A DNA stretch of 14,160 bases from Lachnospiraceae bacterium (GTDB lineage: Bacteria > Bacillota > Clostridia > Lachnospirales > Lachnospiraceae). The position numbers and the translations under genes are program-made. Where the stretch lies: positions 1 to 14,160 of the forward strand of contig JAFPYK010000141.1 in NCBI GenBank assembly GCA_017412265.1. The letters are read 5' to 3'. Shown here in pieces: positions 1 through 7,077 of the stretch. Below the pieces are notes generated by a model. The model saw only the letters and a program-made list of their open reading frames with translations. It did no database searches and was not told the DNA's origin. Position 1 is the first letter of the stretch. Every line of letters begins with the position of its first letter.

Positions 1-158
1 AAAACGCCGGTGCCGCAGCCGACGTCCAGGACCTTCATCCCTTCCCTCACTCCGGCACCGTCGAATATCCGCTCAATCACCCGGTCACGCCGCACCATGC
101 GCTCGTCCCAGGTCGGAGCCTGCGCGTCAAAATATCTTATGACGTCTTCTTTATACAT
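1..158 (-). CDS. SAM-dependent methyltransferase, class I (3' end cut by window edge)
   Basis: Only the first 52 codons are visible, starting at the ATG at 158 and running off the left edge. Residues 43-51 read VLDVGCGTG, the glycine-rich motif I that binds S-adenosylmethionine in class I (Rossmann-fold) methyltransferases. The preceding helix contains FDAQAPTWDE (residues 10-19), a pattern common just before motif I in small-molecule methyltransferases of the UbiE/MenG-like group. The substrate cannot be judged because the C-terminal two thirds are missing. The gene begins 14 bases after the stop of the DUF937 gene on the same strand. No convincing Shine-Dalgarno is visible in that gap, so its start may depend on coupling to the upstream gene. 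The family call is firm for the fold and open for the function. Confidence 0.75.
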   Translation of the reverse strand, partial: MYKEDVIRYFDAQAPTWDERMVRRDRVIERIFDGAGVREGMKVLDVGCGTGV

Positions 159-172
159 CTTGAGCCGTGAAT

Positions 173-841
173 TTACTGCATCGCACCCAGCAGGAGGCTT
201 AACAGATCCATTCCGCCCGCCTGCGTCTGCTGTACCGGCTGAATCTGCTGTACGGGCTGTACAGGCTGAACCGGCTGCACCTGCTGCAGAGGCTGTGCCT
301 GCTGCACCGCAGGCTTCTTCCCGAAGAGCGATCCGAGCAGTCCGCCGAGAAGGCCGGGCTTCTGAGCCTGCTGTACCGGCTGCGCCTGAAAAACAGGCTG
401 AGGCTGCTGCACCGGCTGTGCCTGCTGCTGAGCCGCACTCTGCGTCGCGCCGGACAATCCGGACAACAGAGCCGGAGCCAGGGAGCTTAAGATCAGAGAT
501 ACCAGCTGAGAAGACAGTCCGCTGTTGCCCGCAAGGGAATTGATCGTGTTGTTCGTGTTGTTGCCGAAGATGTGCTGAATGATCTTCCCGCCGTCATCGA
601 TATCCGCGTTGGCGATCTGCTCGTTGACCGCGGTGGTATCCGTGTGCTGGGTCAGCGCATGCAGCAGAGACTGTGCGCCTTCCTGAGAAGAAGCATTGCT
701 GGTCATGGAGTTGAGCAGCTGAGGAAGAGCCGCACTTAACAGTCCTTTGACCTGGTCGTTGGAAGCGCCGGTCTTCTCGGCAAGAGAATCCACGGCGGAA
801 TCCGATGATAAGTTGCTGGTTAACATCTGAAGCAGATCCAT
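173..841 (-). CDS. DUF937 family protein with Gln/Pro-rich linkers
   Basis: 222 residues from the ATG at 841. The N-terminal ~130 residues resemble the DUF937 family of unknown function: MDLLQML at the start, an Ala/Leu-rich helix with AALPQLLNSM (residues 38-46), and a second hydrophobic helical stretch LILSSLAPALLSGL (116-129). From about residue 134 the protein becomes low-complexity Gln/Pro/Ala/Val (AQPVQQPQP, VQPVQPVQQ). This is broken by a hydrophobic Gly/Leu segment LLGGLLGSLFGKK (164-176), and the protein ends in GGMDLLSLLLGAMQ, which echoes its own N-terminus. No signal peptide or enzymatic motif is seen. Start choice: an upstream in-frame ATG at 847 is only 1 base from the GGGG of the Shine-Dalgarno, while the ATG at 841 is 7 bases away and gives the family-typical MDLL start. 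The gene follows thiN by 15 bases. The function is unknown. Confidence 0.8.
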   Translation of the reverse strand: MDLLQMLTSNLSSDSAVDSLAEKTGASNDQVKGLLSAALPQLLNSMTSNASSQEGAQSLLHALTQHTDTTAVNEQIANADIDDGGKIIQHIFGNNTNNTINSLAGNSGLSSQLVSLILSSLAPALLSGLSGATQSAAQQQAQPVQQPQPVFQAQPVQQAQKPGLLGGLLGSLFGKKPAVQQAQPLQQVQPVQPVQPVQQIQPVQQTQAGGMDLLSLLLGAMQ

Positions 842-848
842 AGTCATA

Positions 849-855
849 CCCCTTT
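849..855 (-). promoter_or_regulatory. Shine-Dalgarno of the DUF937 gene
   Basis: The minus strand reads AAAGGGG just after the thiN stop codon. It is 7 bases from the ATG at 841 but 1 base from the ATG at 847, so it supports the downstream start. Confidence 0.6.
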
Positions 856-856
856 C

Positions 857-1519
857 TTAGTCCCGGGACTCGATGCATAAGGCGAGGCCCCTGGTGATAT
901 GAATCTTCGCCTCCTCAGAGACGATTTCATTACTGATGCCAAGCGAATTGCCGAAGGTCAGCTCCGCGTCGTGAAGCGGATAATAGAATCCTTCCAGCGT
1001 AACGCCCTCTGCCTTCCCTCCGAAGGGAACCAGAGAAATATAAGCTCCGAACTGTTCGCTGCGCCGGATGACCGTATCTCCCCCGATCAGGCGGATCCGG
1101 TTGTGCGCATCCCACAATACCGCGTCAGAACCGCACTCTCTCGCTTTCAGAAGCAGAGACAGGCAGCCCAGCACATGGTCGATTCGTGTCCCGGTGCCCC
1201 CGAGAATCCAGATCTCCTCCGGATGCTCCGCGAGCGCCAGGTCCAGCGCCGCCTCGGTGTCGGTCACGTCCTTGACCGGAGGCAGCTTGATCAGCCGGAC
1301 TTCTCCGCGGTCATGATAGAATGCCTCGGATTCCCGAAGCATCTCCTCGCCGAGAGAGTCAAAATCCCCGATCATGACGTCCGGCACGATGCCCGCCGAT
1401 CTCGCCGCCAGGACACCCCGGTCCGCACAGATCACGCGTGCAAATGTATATTGTGAGAGGATCTCGTTCAGCAAAGCCTGATCGATCTCCCCGCCGGACA
1501 GTATCAGAATCCTGTTCAT
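857..1519 (-). CDS. thiN: Thiamine diphosphokinase
   Basis: 220 residues, a normal length for ThiN. The enzyme transfers pyrophosphate from ATP to thiamine, giving thiamine diphosphate, the cofactor of transketolase and other enzymes; it is cytosolic. Visible family motifs are CADRG (31-35), GDFDS (51-55, acidic metal/nucleotide-binding residues), DVTDTEAAL (84-92), GGTGTRIDH (107-115), and the thiamine-site segment SLGISNE (192-198) in the C-terminal domain. The start ATG lies 6 bases after the rpe stop codon and no strong Shine-Dalgarno is present (the upstream bases are GATGTGATACAAT), so translation is probably coupled to rpe. This position directly after rpe is the same as in B. subtilis (yloS/thiN). 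Confidence in the identity is high. Confidence 0.95.
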   Translation of the reverse strand: MNRILILSGGEIDQALLNEILSQYTFARVICADRGVLAARSAGIVPDVMIGDFDSLGEEMLRESEAFYHDRGEVRLIKLPPVKDVTDTEAALDLALAEHPEEIWILGGTGTRIDHVLGCLSLLLKARECGSDAVLWDAHNRIRLIGGDTVIRRSEQFGAYISLVPFGGKAEGVTLEGFYYPLHDAELTFGNSLGISNEIVSEEAKIHITRGLALCIESRD

Positions 1520-1525
1520 ATTGTA

Positions 1526-2185
1526 TCACATCTTCGGCAAAGCAGCGAGTAATTTCTGAACATTCTCTTCAATATTGCCCCGAAATACTGCCGTGCCCGC
1601 CACAAACACATTTGCCCCGGCTTCCGCCAGCCTGCCGATAGAGTTCACGTCCACGCCGCCGTCGACCTCGATGTCGATGTCGCGGCCCGTCTTCTCGATG
1701 CGGGCGCGCAGCTCGCGGATCTTCTCATAGCAGGCGGGGATCAGCTTCTGCCCGCCGAAGCCCGGGTTGACCGTCATGATCAGCACCATATCCACGTCGT
1801 CCAGAACATAATCCAGTGCGGACAGAGGCGTTGCGGGATTCAGGGCGACACCGGCCTTCAGGCCCATGCCCTTGATCACCCCGATGGTCCGGTGCAGATG
1901 TGTACAGGCCTCCGCGTGAACCGTGATCAGGTCCGCGCCGGCAGCCTTCACGGCTTCCAGCAGATGGTCCGGCTCGCGCACCATCATGTGCACGTCGAAG
2001 ACCGCATCCGTCGCCTTGCGCAGCGAGGCGATCACCGGCATGCCGAAAGAGATATTCGGGACGTACGCCCCGTCCATAACGTCCAGATGCACATAGGCAG
2101 CGCCGGCATCGGCCGCGCGCCTCACCTCTTCACCGAGTTTTGTGAAATCCGCCGCCAGGATTGACGGTGCAATCGTATACTTCAT
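1526..2185 (-). CDS. rpe: Ribulose-phosphate 3-epimerase
   Basis: 219 residues, full length. It interconverts D-ribulose 5-phosphate and D-xylulose 5-phosphate in the pentose phosphate pathway. It is a TIM-barrel enzyme with all key residues in place: Ser8 in APSILAAD, metal ligands His33 and His66, catalytic Asp35 in HLDVMDG, catalytic Asp175 in EVDGGV, the phosphate-binding loop VNPGFGGQ (139-146) and the last phosphate-site motif VAGTAVF (195-201). A GGAGG Shine-Dalgarno sits 7 bases before the ATG. The gene follows rsgA after 33 bases and precedes thiN by 6, the conserved rsgA-rpe-thiN order of Firmicutes. ThiN makes the cofactor of transketolase, which uses the Rpe product, so the pairing has metabolic sense. 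Confidence 0.97.
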   Translation of the reverse strand: MKYTIAPSILAADFTKLGEEVRRAADAGAAYVHLDVMDGAYVPNISFGMPVIASLRKATDAVFDVHMMVREPDHLLEAVKAAGADLITVHAEACTHLHRTIGVIKGMGLKAGVALNPATPLSALDYVLDDVDMVLIMTVNPGFGGQKLIPACYEKIRELRARIEKTGRDIDIEVDGGVDVNSIGRLAEAGANVFVAGTAVFRGNIEENVQKLLAALPKM

Positions 2186-2192
2186 CGTTCTA

Positions 2193-2197
2193 CCTCC
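2193..2197 (-). promoter_or_regulatory. Shine-Dalgarno of rpe
   Basis: The minus strand reads GGAGG, 7 bases before the rpe ATG, in the 33-base gap after rsgA. It is the only independent translation signal in the rsgA-rpe-thiN part of the operon. Confidence 0.75.
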
Positions 2198-2218
2198 GCG
2201 ATTTATCTCACACAGGCG

Positions 2219-3097
2219 TCAGTAAGGCTTCGCCTGCCGAAGAATCTCAAGCATCTGCAGATAGCTGTCATACCGTGCCCGCGAGATCTCTCCCGCCTCC
2301 AGCGCTTCCTTTACCGCGCAGTCCGGCTCCCGGTCATGCAGGCAGCCGTCAAACCGGCACTTCCCCTCGTAGGAGGCAAATTCCGGCATATAATAGCGGA
2401 GCTCCTCCGGCTCCAGGCCCCAGACTCCGAACGAGCTGAACCCCGGTGTGTCGAAGAGATACGTGTTCTCTCCCACCTGGAACAGTTCCGCGTGCCTCGT
2501 CGTATGCCTGCCGCGGCCGATCTTCTGTGAGATCTCCCCGGTCTGCATCCCGGCCTCCGGGAGAATTGCATTCATCAGGGTCGATTTGCCGACCCCAGAC
2601 GGCCCCGCAAGCACCGTGGTCCTGCCCTTCAGAAGGCTTCGGACCTCCTCGGTCCCCTCGCCGTTTTTCGCGCTGATAAAAAGCACCCTGCAGCCGCAGC
2701 CCGCATAGATCTGCGCCAGCTCCTCCATCTTGCGCGCCGAGGCCGCATCCGACTTGTTAAACACAAGAATCGTCTGCACATGGTTCCTCTGCATCATCAC
2801 AAGAAAATGATCCAGCAGCGCCAGGTTCGGCGCGGGCTTTGCCGCGGCAAATAACACCACCGCCTGGTCGACATTGGCGACCGCGGGGCGTATCAGTTCG
2901 TTGAAACGCGGAAGAATGGCAGTAATCTGTCCTGCCATTGCTTCCTCGTCCGTCACATCGATTTCTGCATAATCGCCGACCAGAGGCTTGATCTCCTGGT
3001 TGCGGAAGACCCCTCTCGCCTTACATTCATAGATGCCCTTCTCCGGCACATCCACGTAGTAAAAGCCGGCAATTCCCTTAACGATCCGTCCCTTCAT
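2219..3097 (-). CDS. rsgA: Ribosome small-subunit-dependent GTPase A
   Basis: 292 residues from the ATG at 3097. RsgA (CpgA/YloQ) is a GTPase acting late in 30S subunit maturation. The protein shows the circularly permuted G-domain order: an OB-fold at residues 1-70, G4 NKSD (114-117), G5 SAK (142-144), then G1 GPSGVGKS (165-172), the G2 region with HTTR (198-201) and G3 DTPG (216-219). The C-terminal zinc-binding motif is intact (Cys247, Cys252, His254, Cys260), followed by an Arg/Leu-rich helix. The prkC stop and the rsgA start share one base (TGATG). A GTG one codon upstream (3100) would give a 4-base overlap and an extra Met; the ATG matches the usual family start better. No strong Shine-Dalgarno is visible, so translational coupling to prkC is likely. 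In B. subtilis the homologue is a reported PrkC substrate. Confidence 0.96.
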   Translation of the reverse strand: MKGRIVKGIAGFYYVDVPEKGIYECKARGVFRNQEIKPLVGDYAEIDVTDEEAMAGQITAILPRFNELIRPAVANVDQAVVLFAAAKPAPNLALLDHFLVMMQRNHVQTILVFNKSDAASARKMEELAQIYAGCGCRVLFISAKNGEGTEEVRSLLKGRTTVLAGPSGVGKSTLMNAILPEAGMQTGEISQKIGRGRHTTRHAELFQVGENTYLFDTPGFSSFGVWGLEPEELRYYMPEFASYEGKCRFDGCLHDREPDCAVKEALEAGEISRARYDSYLQMLEILRQAKPY

Positions 3098-5232
3098 CAC
3101 TGGAACGTCACCGTGATCTGTCCGCCGATATCCTCGCCGTCCAGCTTAATATACACATAGGCAGGCGCATCCGAAGAACTCTCCACCGGGAAATGAATCG
3201 GGAAAGACTCCGAAGAACAGTCTTCCGAGTAAACCACCCGGTCGTCCATTCCCTCCTGCTTCAGGATAATGTCGATCAGGCCCGTCGGCCGAGCCTCGTC
3301 AAACGGATTGTAATCCTCTCCGATCGTCACCTCGGCGCTGTAGGACTCCTTGCCCTTGCTGACCACGACGTCGATCTTGCTGCCCTTCTCCACCTTCGCG
3401 TTGCGGGAAGTGCTCTGGGAGATGATGCGTCCCTTCTCCGTGCGGTCGCTGAACTCCTCCGTGACCGTACCGAGCTCCAGATTGCTGTTCTTCAGCTCTT
3501 CCTCTGCCTCGGTCAGCGTCATATTGATCAGAGACGGTACCAGCGTGCTTCCCTTGCCGGAGCTCACCGTCAGCACGACGGAATCCCCGGGATTCAGGGT
3601 AGTGCCCGCGTCAGGATTGGTCGAGATCACCTTGCCCGCCTCCACGGTATCGCTCTCCACGCGTTCAATGCTGTAGAGCAGGCCGTTCTTGGTCAGATAG
3701 CTGCCGGCGTCCGCCTCGGACAGTCCGGTCAGATCCCTCAGCTTGATCTCCTGCTTGCCCGCGCTCACCGTCACACGGACCGTATCGCCGGGCCGGACCG
3801 TCGTTCCTGCATCCGGATCCATCCGGATCACCAGGCCCTCGTCATACGTGTCGGAGTACTCATCCTCCGCCTGTTCGACCTTCAGGCCCATATTCTCAAG
3901 CGTAACCTTAGCGACGGACCACTCACGTCCGATCAGGTCCTCCGGAAGGATCAGGAGCTCCTCGGTGGTAGACTCTGTGGTCGATTCCGTCGTTGACTCC
4001 GTGGTCGACTCCGTCGTTGACTCTGTCGTCGTCGAATCCAGTTCATCGATCGGCTTGTGGTTGAACAGGCCGATCGTCTTGCCGAGCAAGACCAGGATCA
4101 CCAGAATCAGGATCACAACCGCGGCGATCCCTCCGCCGATCATCAGCTTCTCCACCTTCGGATCCACTTCGTCCTCGTCCTCCGCCGGCTCCTCGCTGCG
4201 CTTTCTCCGGCGCTTCTCATCCCGCTTCACGTCCTTGGCCAGATCGGTCTCCGGGTCATAGCCGGACTCCTTGCGCCTGGCCAGTGCCGCCGCGGCAGCC
4301 TCCGCCGTCGTCATCCCGGTAGACTTCTTGATGTCATTGAGCTGCGCTTCCGTCAGCACAACCGTAGACGACGTCTCGTCCACCAGGCCCTCCTGGGTCA
4401 CAAAATCCCCGTTGGGCGTGCGCACCGCGCGCTTTAAATCCGCGATCAGCTCGACCACGTTCGGATACCGGCGCTCCGGCTTCTTCTGCATGCACTTTTT
4501 AACGATCTTCTCGATGCTGTCCGGAATGGTCGGATCAATCTCGCGCAGCGGCTCCGCCTCCTGCTGGATGTGCTGGAGCGCCACATTGACCGTGCTGTCG
4601 CCCGTGAAAGGCACATGCCCGCAGAGCATCTCATACATCGTCACGCCGAGAGAATAGATGTCGCTCTTCTCATCGCTGTAGCCGCCTCTGGCCTGCTCCG
4701 GCGAGATATAATGCACCGATCCTACCGCGTTGCTGGTGATGGTGTTGCTCGTAACCGCCTTAGCGATGCCGAAGTCCGTCACCTTCGCGAGGCCTTCCTT
4801 CGACAAAATGATGTTCTGAGGCTTGATGTCCCTGTGGACGATCCGGTTCTGGTGCGCGACCTCCAGTCCCTGCGCGATCTGGATGGCGATACCCACCGTC
4901 TCGCGCACGGAGAGCTTGCCCTTCGCCAGGATGAACTCCTTAAGCGTGATGCCCTCAACGAGCTCCATCACGATAAAGTACCGTCCGTTCTCCTCCGATA
5001 CATCATATACATTGACAATATTGGCATGCGTCATACCGGCGGCAGCCTGCGCCTCCGCCCGGAATTTACTCACAAATGTCTGATCCTTCGAAAACTCCGC
5101 CTTCAGTACCTTGATTGCAACGTTCCGGTTCAGACGGTGATCCAGCGCCTTGTAGACATCTGCCATGCCGCCGGAACCGATTTTCGCCAGCACTTCATAG
5201 CGATGAATCAAAAATGTACCTGGTTGAATCAT
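3097..5232 (-). CDS. prkC: Membrane Ser/Thr protein kinase with PASTA domains
   Basis: 711 residues, also called pknB or Stk1 in relatives. It phosphorylates Ser/Thr in response to cell-wall fragments, controlling growth, division and dormancy exit. The N-terminal Hanks-type kinase domain (about 10-270) has the Gly-rich loop IGSGGMADVY, Lys41 in VAIK, HRDIKPQN (133-140, Asp135 catalytic), DFG (153-155), a Thr-rich activation loop (Thr161, 164, 166) and SPEQARGG. A very basic then acidic juxtamembrane segment (336-358) leads to one transmembrane helix (about 364-385). Outside are a Ser-Thr-Thr-Glu repeat linker (400-424), three PASTA domains (about 427-493, 495-560, 562-628) and a C-terminal beta-rich domain (630-711) like that of B. 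subtilis PrkC. The third PASTA lacks the PDAGT motif present in the first two. A strong AGGAGGAGG Shine-Dalgarno precedes the ATG. The gene follows its phosphatase by 28 bases. Confidence 0.96.
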   Translation of the reverse strand: MIQPGTFLIHRYEVLAKIGSGGMADVYKALDHRLNRNVAIKVLKAEFSKDQTFVSKFRAEAQAAAGMTHANIVNVYDVSEENGRYFIVMELVEGITLKEFILAKGKLSVRETVGIAIQIAQGLEVAHQNRIVHRDIKPQNIILSKEGLAKVTDFGIAKAVTSNTITSNAVGSVHYISPEQARGGYSDEKSDIYSLGVTMYEMLCGHVPFTGDSTVNVALQHIQQEAEPLREIDPTIPDSIEKIVKKCMQKKPERRYPNVVELIADLKRAVRTPNGDFVTQEGLVDETSSTVVLTEAQLNDIKKSTGMTTAEAAAAALARRKESGYDPETDLAKDVKRDEKRRRKRSEEPAEDEDEVDPKVEKLMIGGGIAAVVILILVILVLLGKTIGLFNHKPIDELDSTTTESTTESTTESTTESTTESTTEELLILPEDLIGREWSVAKVTLENMGLKVEQAEDEYSDTYDEGLVIRMDPDAGTTVRPGDTVRVTVSAGKQEIKLRDLTGLSEADAGSYLTKNGLLYSIERVESDTVEAGKVISTNPDAGTTLNPGDSVVLTVSSGKGSTLVPSLINMTLTEAEEELKNSNLELGTVTEEFSDRTEKGRIISQSTSRNAKVEKGSKIDVVVSKGKESYSAEVTIGEDYNPFDEARPTGLIDIILKQEGMDDRVVYSEDCSSESFPIHFPVESSSDAPAYVYIKLDGEDIGGQITVTFQ
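3961..4035 (-). repeat. 12-base tandem repeat encoding the Ser-Thr-Thr-Glu linker of PrkC
   Basis: Five in-frame 12-base units plus one 15-base unit encode STTTE followed by five STTE repeats, between the transmembrane helix and the first PASTA domain. On the + strand the units start CTC/TTC and end TCGA or TTGA. Units alternate between two synonymous forms (TCAACGACGGAG and TCGACCACGGAG on the coding strand), so a 24-base higher-order period is visible and suggests duplication of a pair of units. The linker is presumably extended and extracellular. Copy number could vary by slippage or recombination without breaking the frame. Confidence 0.9.
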
Positions 5233-5234
5233 AA

Positions 5235-5243
5235 CCTCCTCCT
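5235..5243 (-). promoter_or_regulatory. Shine-Dalgarno of prkC
   Basis: The minus strand reads AGGAGGAGG ending 2 bases before the prkC ATG. The AGGAGG register at 5238-5243 gives a spacing of 5 bases. It is the strongest ribosome site in the signalling pair. Confidence 0.7.
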
Positions 5244-5260
5244 GTCCGCAGATGAGATCC

Positions 5261-6013
5261 TTATAATCGGATCAGGACGATCCCGATGTTGTCCTTGCCG
5301 CCGCCGCGATTGGCAGCTTTAATCAGTTCCTTGGTCGTTCTGCTGATCAGATCCCCGTTCTCGCGGATGATCCGCATGATTTCATCGTCTTCCACCATAT
5401 TCGTCAAGCCGTCCGAGCAGAGAAGAATCAGGTCTCCCTCGGCGACGTCCACTTCAAAATAATCCACCTCGACCGTCTCTCCGGCGCCGATCGCGCGGGT
5501 AATGACATTCTTGTTCGGGTGGTTGCGGGCTTCCTCCCGCTTAATCTCCCCGGTACGGACCATCATCTCCACCAGGGAGTGGTCCTCGGTAATCTGCTTC
5601 ATCACACAGGGCCCGGTCAGATCGTGAGCCACCTTCGGATGAAGGACATACAGTCTGGAATCTCCGACGTTCGCCACATACATGGTTCCGTCATAAATCG
5701 TCGCAGCCACCACGGTAGTCCCCGCACCGTTTAAGTCCGGGTTGTTCCTGGTCTGCTCGTAGAGCTTTTTATTCGCCTTGGCGATACACCGGTCGATGAT
5801 CGTCACAGGCTCCGTCGCGCGTTCCCTCTCTGCCAACGAGACCATGGTTTCCACACAGAAACGAGACGCGTAGTCGCCGGCCCGGTGTCCTCCCATGCCG
5901 TCCGCCACAAGGAAAAGATTCGGCAGGTTGCCCACCTCATTCTCCTCGCAGAAGACATAATCCTGGTTCATCGTACGTTTCAACCCGATATCGGTCATAG
6001 AAAATGATTTCAC
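5261..6013 (-). CDS. stp: PP2C-family Ser/Thr phosphatase (PrpC/Stp)
   Basis: 250 residues, the usual length of the minimal bacterial PPM phosphatases. It is a cytosolic metal-dependent enzyme that dephosphorylates PrkC and its targets. Metal-binding and catalytic motifs are all present: NQD (Asp18), VADGMGGH (Asp38-Gly39), GAGTTVV (96-102), VGDSR (Asp118), CSDGLT (Asp201) and GGKDN (Asp241). The chosen start is the GTG at 6013, giving MKSFSMTDIG, the family-typical N-terminus. AAAGGAGG lies exactly 7 bases upstream, inside the last codons of rlmN. The next ATG (5998, residue 6) has no such site. The GTG overlaps the rlmN stop by 4 bases (GTGA). The order rlmN-stp-prkC-rsgA matches B. subtilis yloN-prpC-prkC-cpgA. 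Confidence 0.96.
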   Translation of the reverse strand: MKSFSMTDIGLKRTMNQDYVFCEENEVGNLPNLFLVADGMGGHRAGDYASRFCVETMVSLAERERATEPVTIIDRCIAKANKKLYEQTRNNPDLNGAGTTVVAATIYDGTMYVANVGDSRLYVLHPKVAHDLTGPCVMKQITEDHSLVEMMVRTGEIKREEARNHPNKNVITRAIGAGETVEVDYFEVDVAEGDLILLCSDGLTNMVEDDEIMRIIRENGDLISRTTKELIKAANRGGGKDNIGIVLIRL

Positions 6014-7062
6014 GATGACACCTCCTTTGTCCGTTCCAGATAACTCTTACGCAGCTGTCCGCACGCGGCGCCGATATCCGCGCCCAGCTTTCTTCTTATA
6101 GTAGCATTGATATGGTTTTTTTCAAGCAGATTTTTAAACCGCTCCGCGTCCGGCCCCTCGGTCGCCTCATAGTCCCGCTCCTTGATCGGATTGACCGGGA
6201 TCAGGTTGACGTGGCAGTTCAGCCCGGATAACACGTTCGCGAGCTCCTTCGCGTCCTGCACCCCGTCGTTCTGCCCCTTGACCAGACTGTATTCAAATGT
6301 GATCCTCCGCCCCGTGATCTCCTCATATTCCCGGCACGCGGCGATGATCTCCTCGATCCGGTACCGGTTGGCCACCGGCATCAGCAGGCGGCGCTTCTCG
6401 TCATTCGGCGCGTGAAGCGAGATCGCCAGCGTGATCTGGAGCTTCTCCTGCGCCAGCCTCCGGATCTGTTCCACAAGCCCGCAGGTCGAAGCGGTGATAT
6501 TCCTCTGGCTCAGATGAAGTCCTCTCTCATCCGAGACCATCCGCACGAAGCGGACAAATGCATCGTAGTTGTCGAGCGGCTCACCGCTGCCCATCACTAC
6601 CACATGAGAGACTCTCTCTCCGCTGATCTTCTGGATCTGATAGACCTGCCCCAGCATCTCACCGGCGTCCAGGTTGCGCTCCAGCCCGCCAAGCGTCGAA
6701 GCACAGAACCGGCAGCCCATCCGGCAGCCGACCTGCGAAGAGATGCAGACCGAATTGCCGTAGTGGTACTTCATCAGGACGCTCTCGATCACCGAGCCGT
6801 CCGCCAGCTGGAAGAGGAACTTGCGCGTCCCGTCAAGCTCCGACAGGAAGCTCTCAGCCATACGGACCGGCTGAAATTCATATTCCTCCGCCAGTCTCGC
6901 GCGAAACGCGGCGGGAAGGTTCGTCATCTGCGACACGTCATCCGCCAGCTTCACATGCAGCCATTCATACAGCTGCTTCGCGCGAAACGGCTTCTCTCCC
7001 ATCCGGGTGACCGCCTCCGTCAGCTCCGGCAGCGTCAGCGACTGGATCGTCTGTCTACTCAT
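6010..7062 (-). CDS. rlmN: Dual-specificity 23S rRNA/tRNA adenine-C2 methyltransferase
   Basis: 350 residues from the ATG at 7062 (351 from the adjacent ATG at 7065). This radical-SAM enzyme makes 2-methyladenosine at 23S rRNA A2503 and tRNA position 37 (E. coli numbering). Counting from the ATG at 7065, the [4Fe-4S] cysteines are Cys114, 118 and 121 in the CxxxCxxC motif CRMGCRFC. The two mechanistic cysteines are also present: Cys107, seven residues before the cluster like E. coli Cys118, and Cys335 in GAACGQL, like E. coli Cys355. GSGEPLDNYD (159-168) is the SAM-binding GEP motif. It lacks the Cys-to-other changes that would suggest Cfr. GAGG in GAGGGAGTATGATG is 7 bases from the second ATG, so that start is preferred. 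The rsmB stop is 15 bases upstream. Confidence 0.96.
   Translation of the reverse strand: MSRQTIQSLTLPELTEAVTRMGEKPFRAKQLYEWLHVKLADDVSQMTNLPAAFRARLAEEYEFQPVRMAESFLSELDGTRKFLFQLADGSVIESVLMKYHYGNSVCISSQVGCRMGCRFCASTLGGLERNLDAGEMLGQVYQIQKISGERVSHVVVMGSGEPLDNYDAFVRFVRMVSDERGLHLSQRNITASTCGLVEQIRRLAQEKLQITLAISLHAPNDEKRRLLMPVANRYRIEEIIAACREYEEITGRRITFEYSLVKGQNDGVQDAKELANVLSGLNCHVNLIPVNPIKERDYEATEGPDAERFKNLLEKNHINATIRRKLGADIGAACGQLRKSYLERTKEVSS
6021..6028 (-). promoter_or_regulatory. Shine-Dalgarno of stp within the rlmN 3' end
   Basis: The minus strand reads AAAGGAGG, spelling part of the Lys-Glu-Val codons of RlmN. Its spacing to the GTG at 6013 is 7 bases, which decides in favour of the GTG start over the ATG at 5998. 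Confidence 0.75.
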
Positions 7063-7077
7063 CATACTCCCTCAGGC

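Noticed and set aside
384..398. Small hairpin GCCTG-AAAAA-CAGGC
   Set aside because: It is a 5-base stem inside the DUF937 coding region, without a following T-run on either strand, so not a terminator.
10..543. 177-residue Ala/Pro-rich open frame on the + strand
   Set aside because: It is the reverse reading of the Gln/Pro linker repeats of the DUF937 gene plus the methyltransferase start. The low complexity explains the lack of stops.
842..856. Possible riboswitch or terminator after thiN
   Set aside because: The gap is 15 bases and is filled by the next gene's Shine-Dalgarno. There is no room for a structured element.
3961..4035. CRISPR-like short regular repeat
   Set aside because: Units are 12 bases with no spacers, fully in frame within prkC. 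It is a coding tandem repeat.
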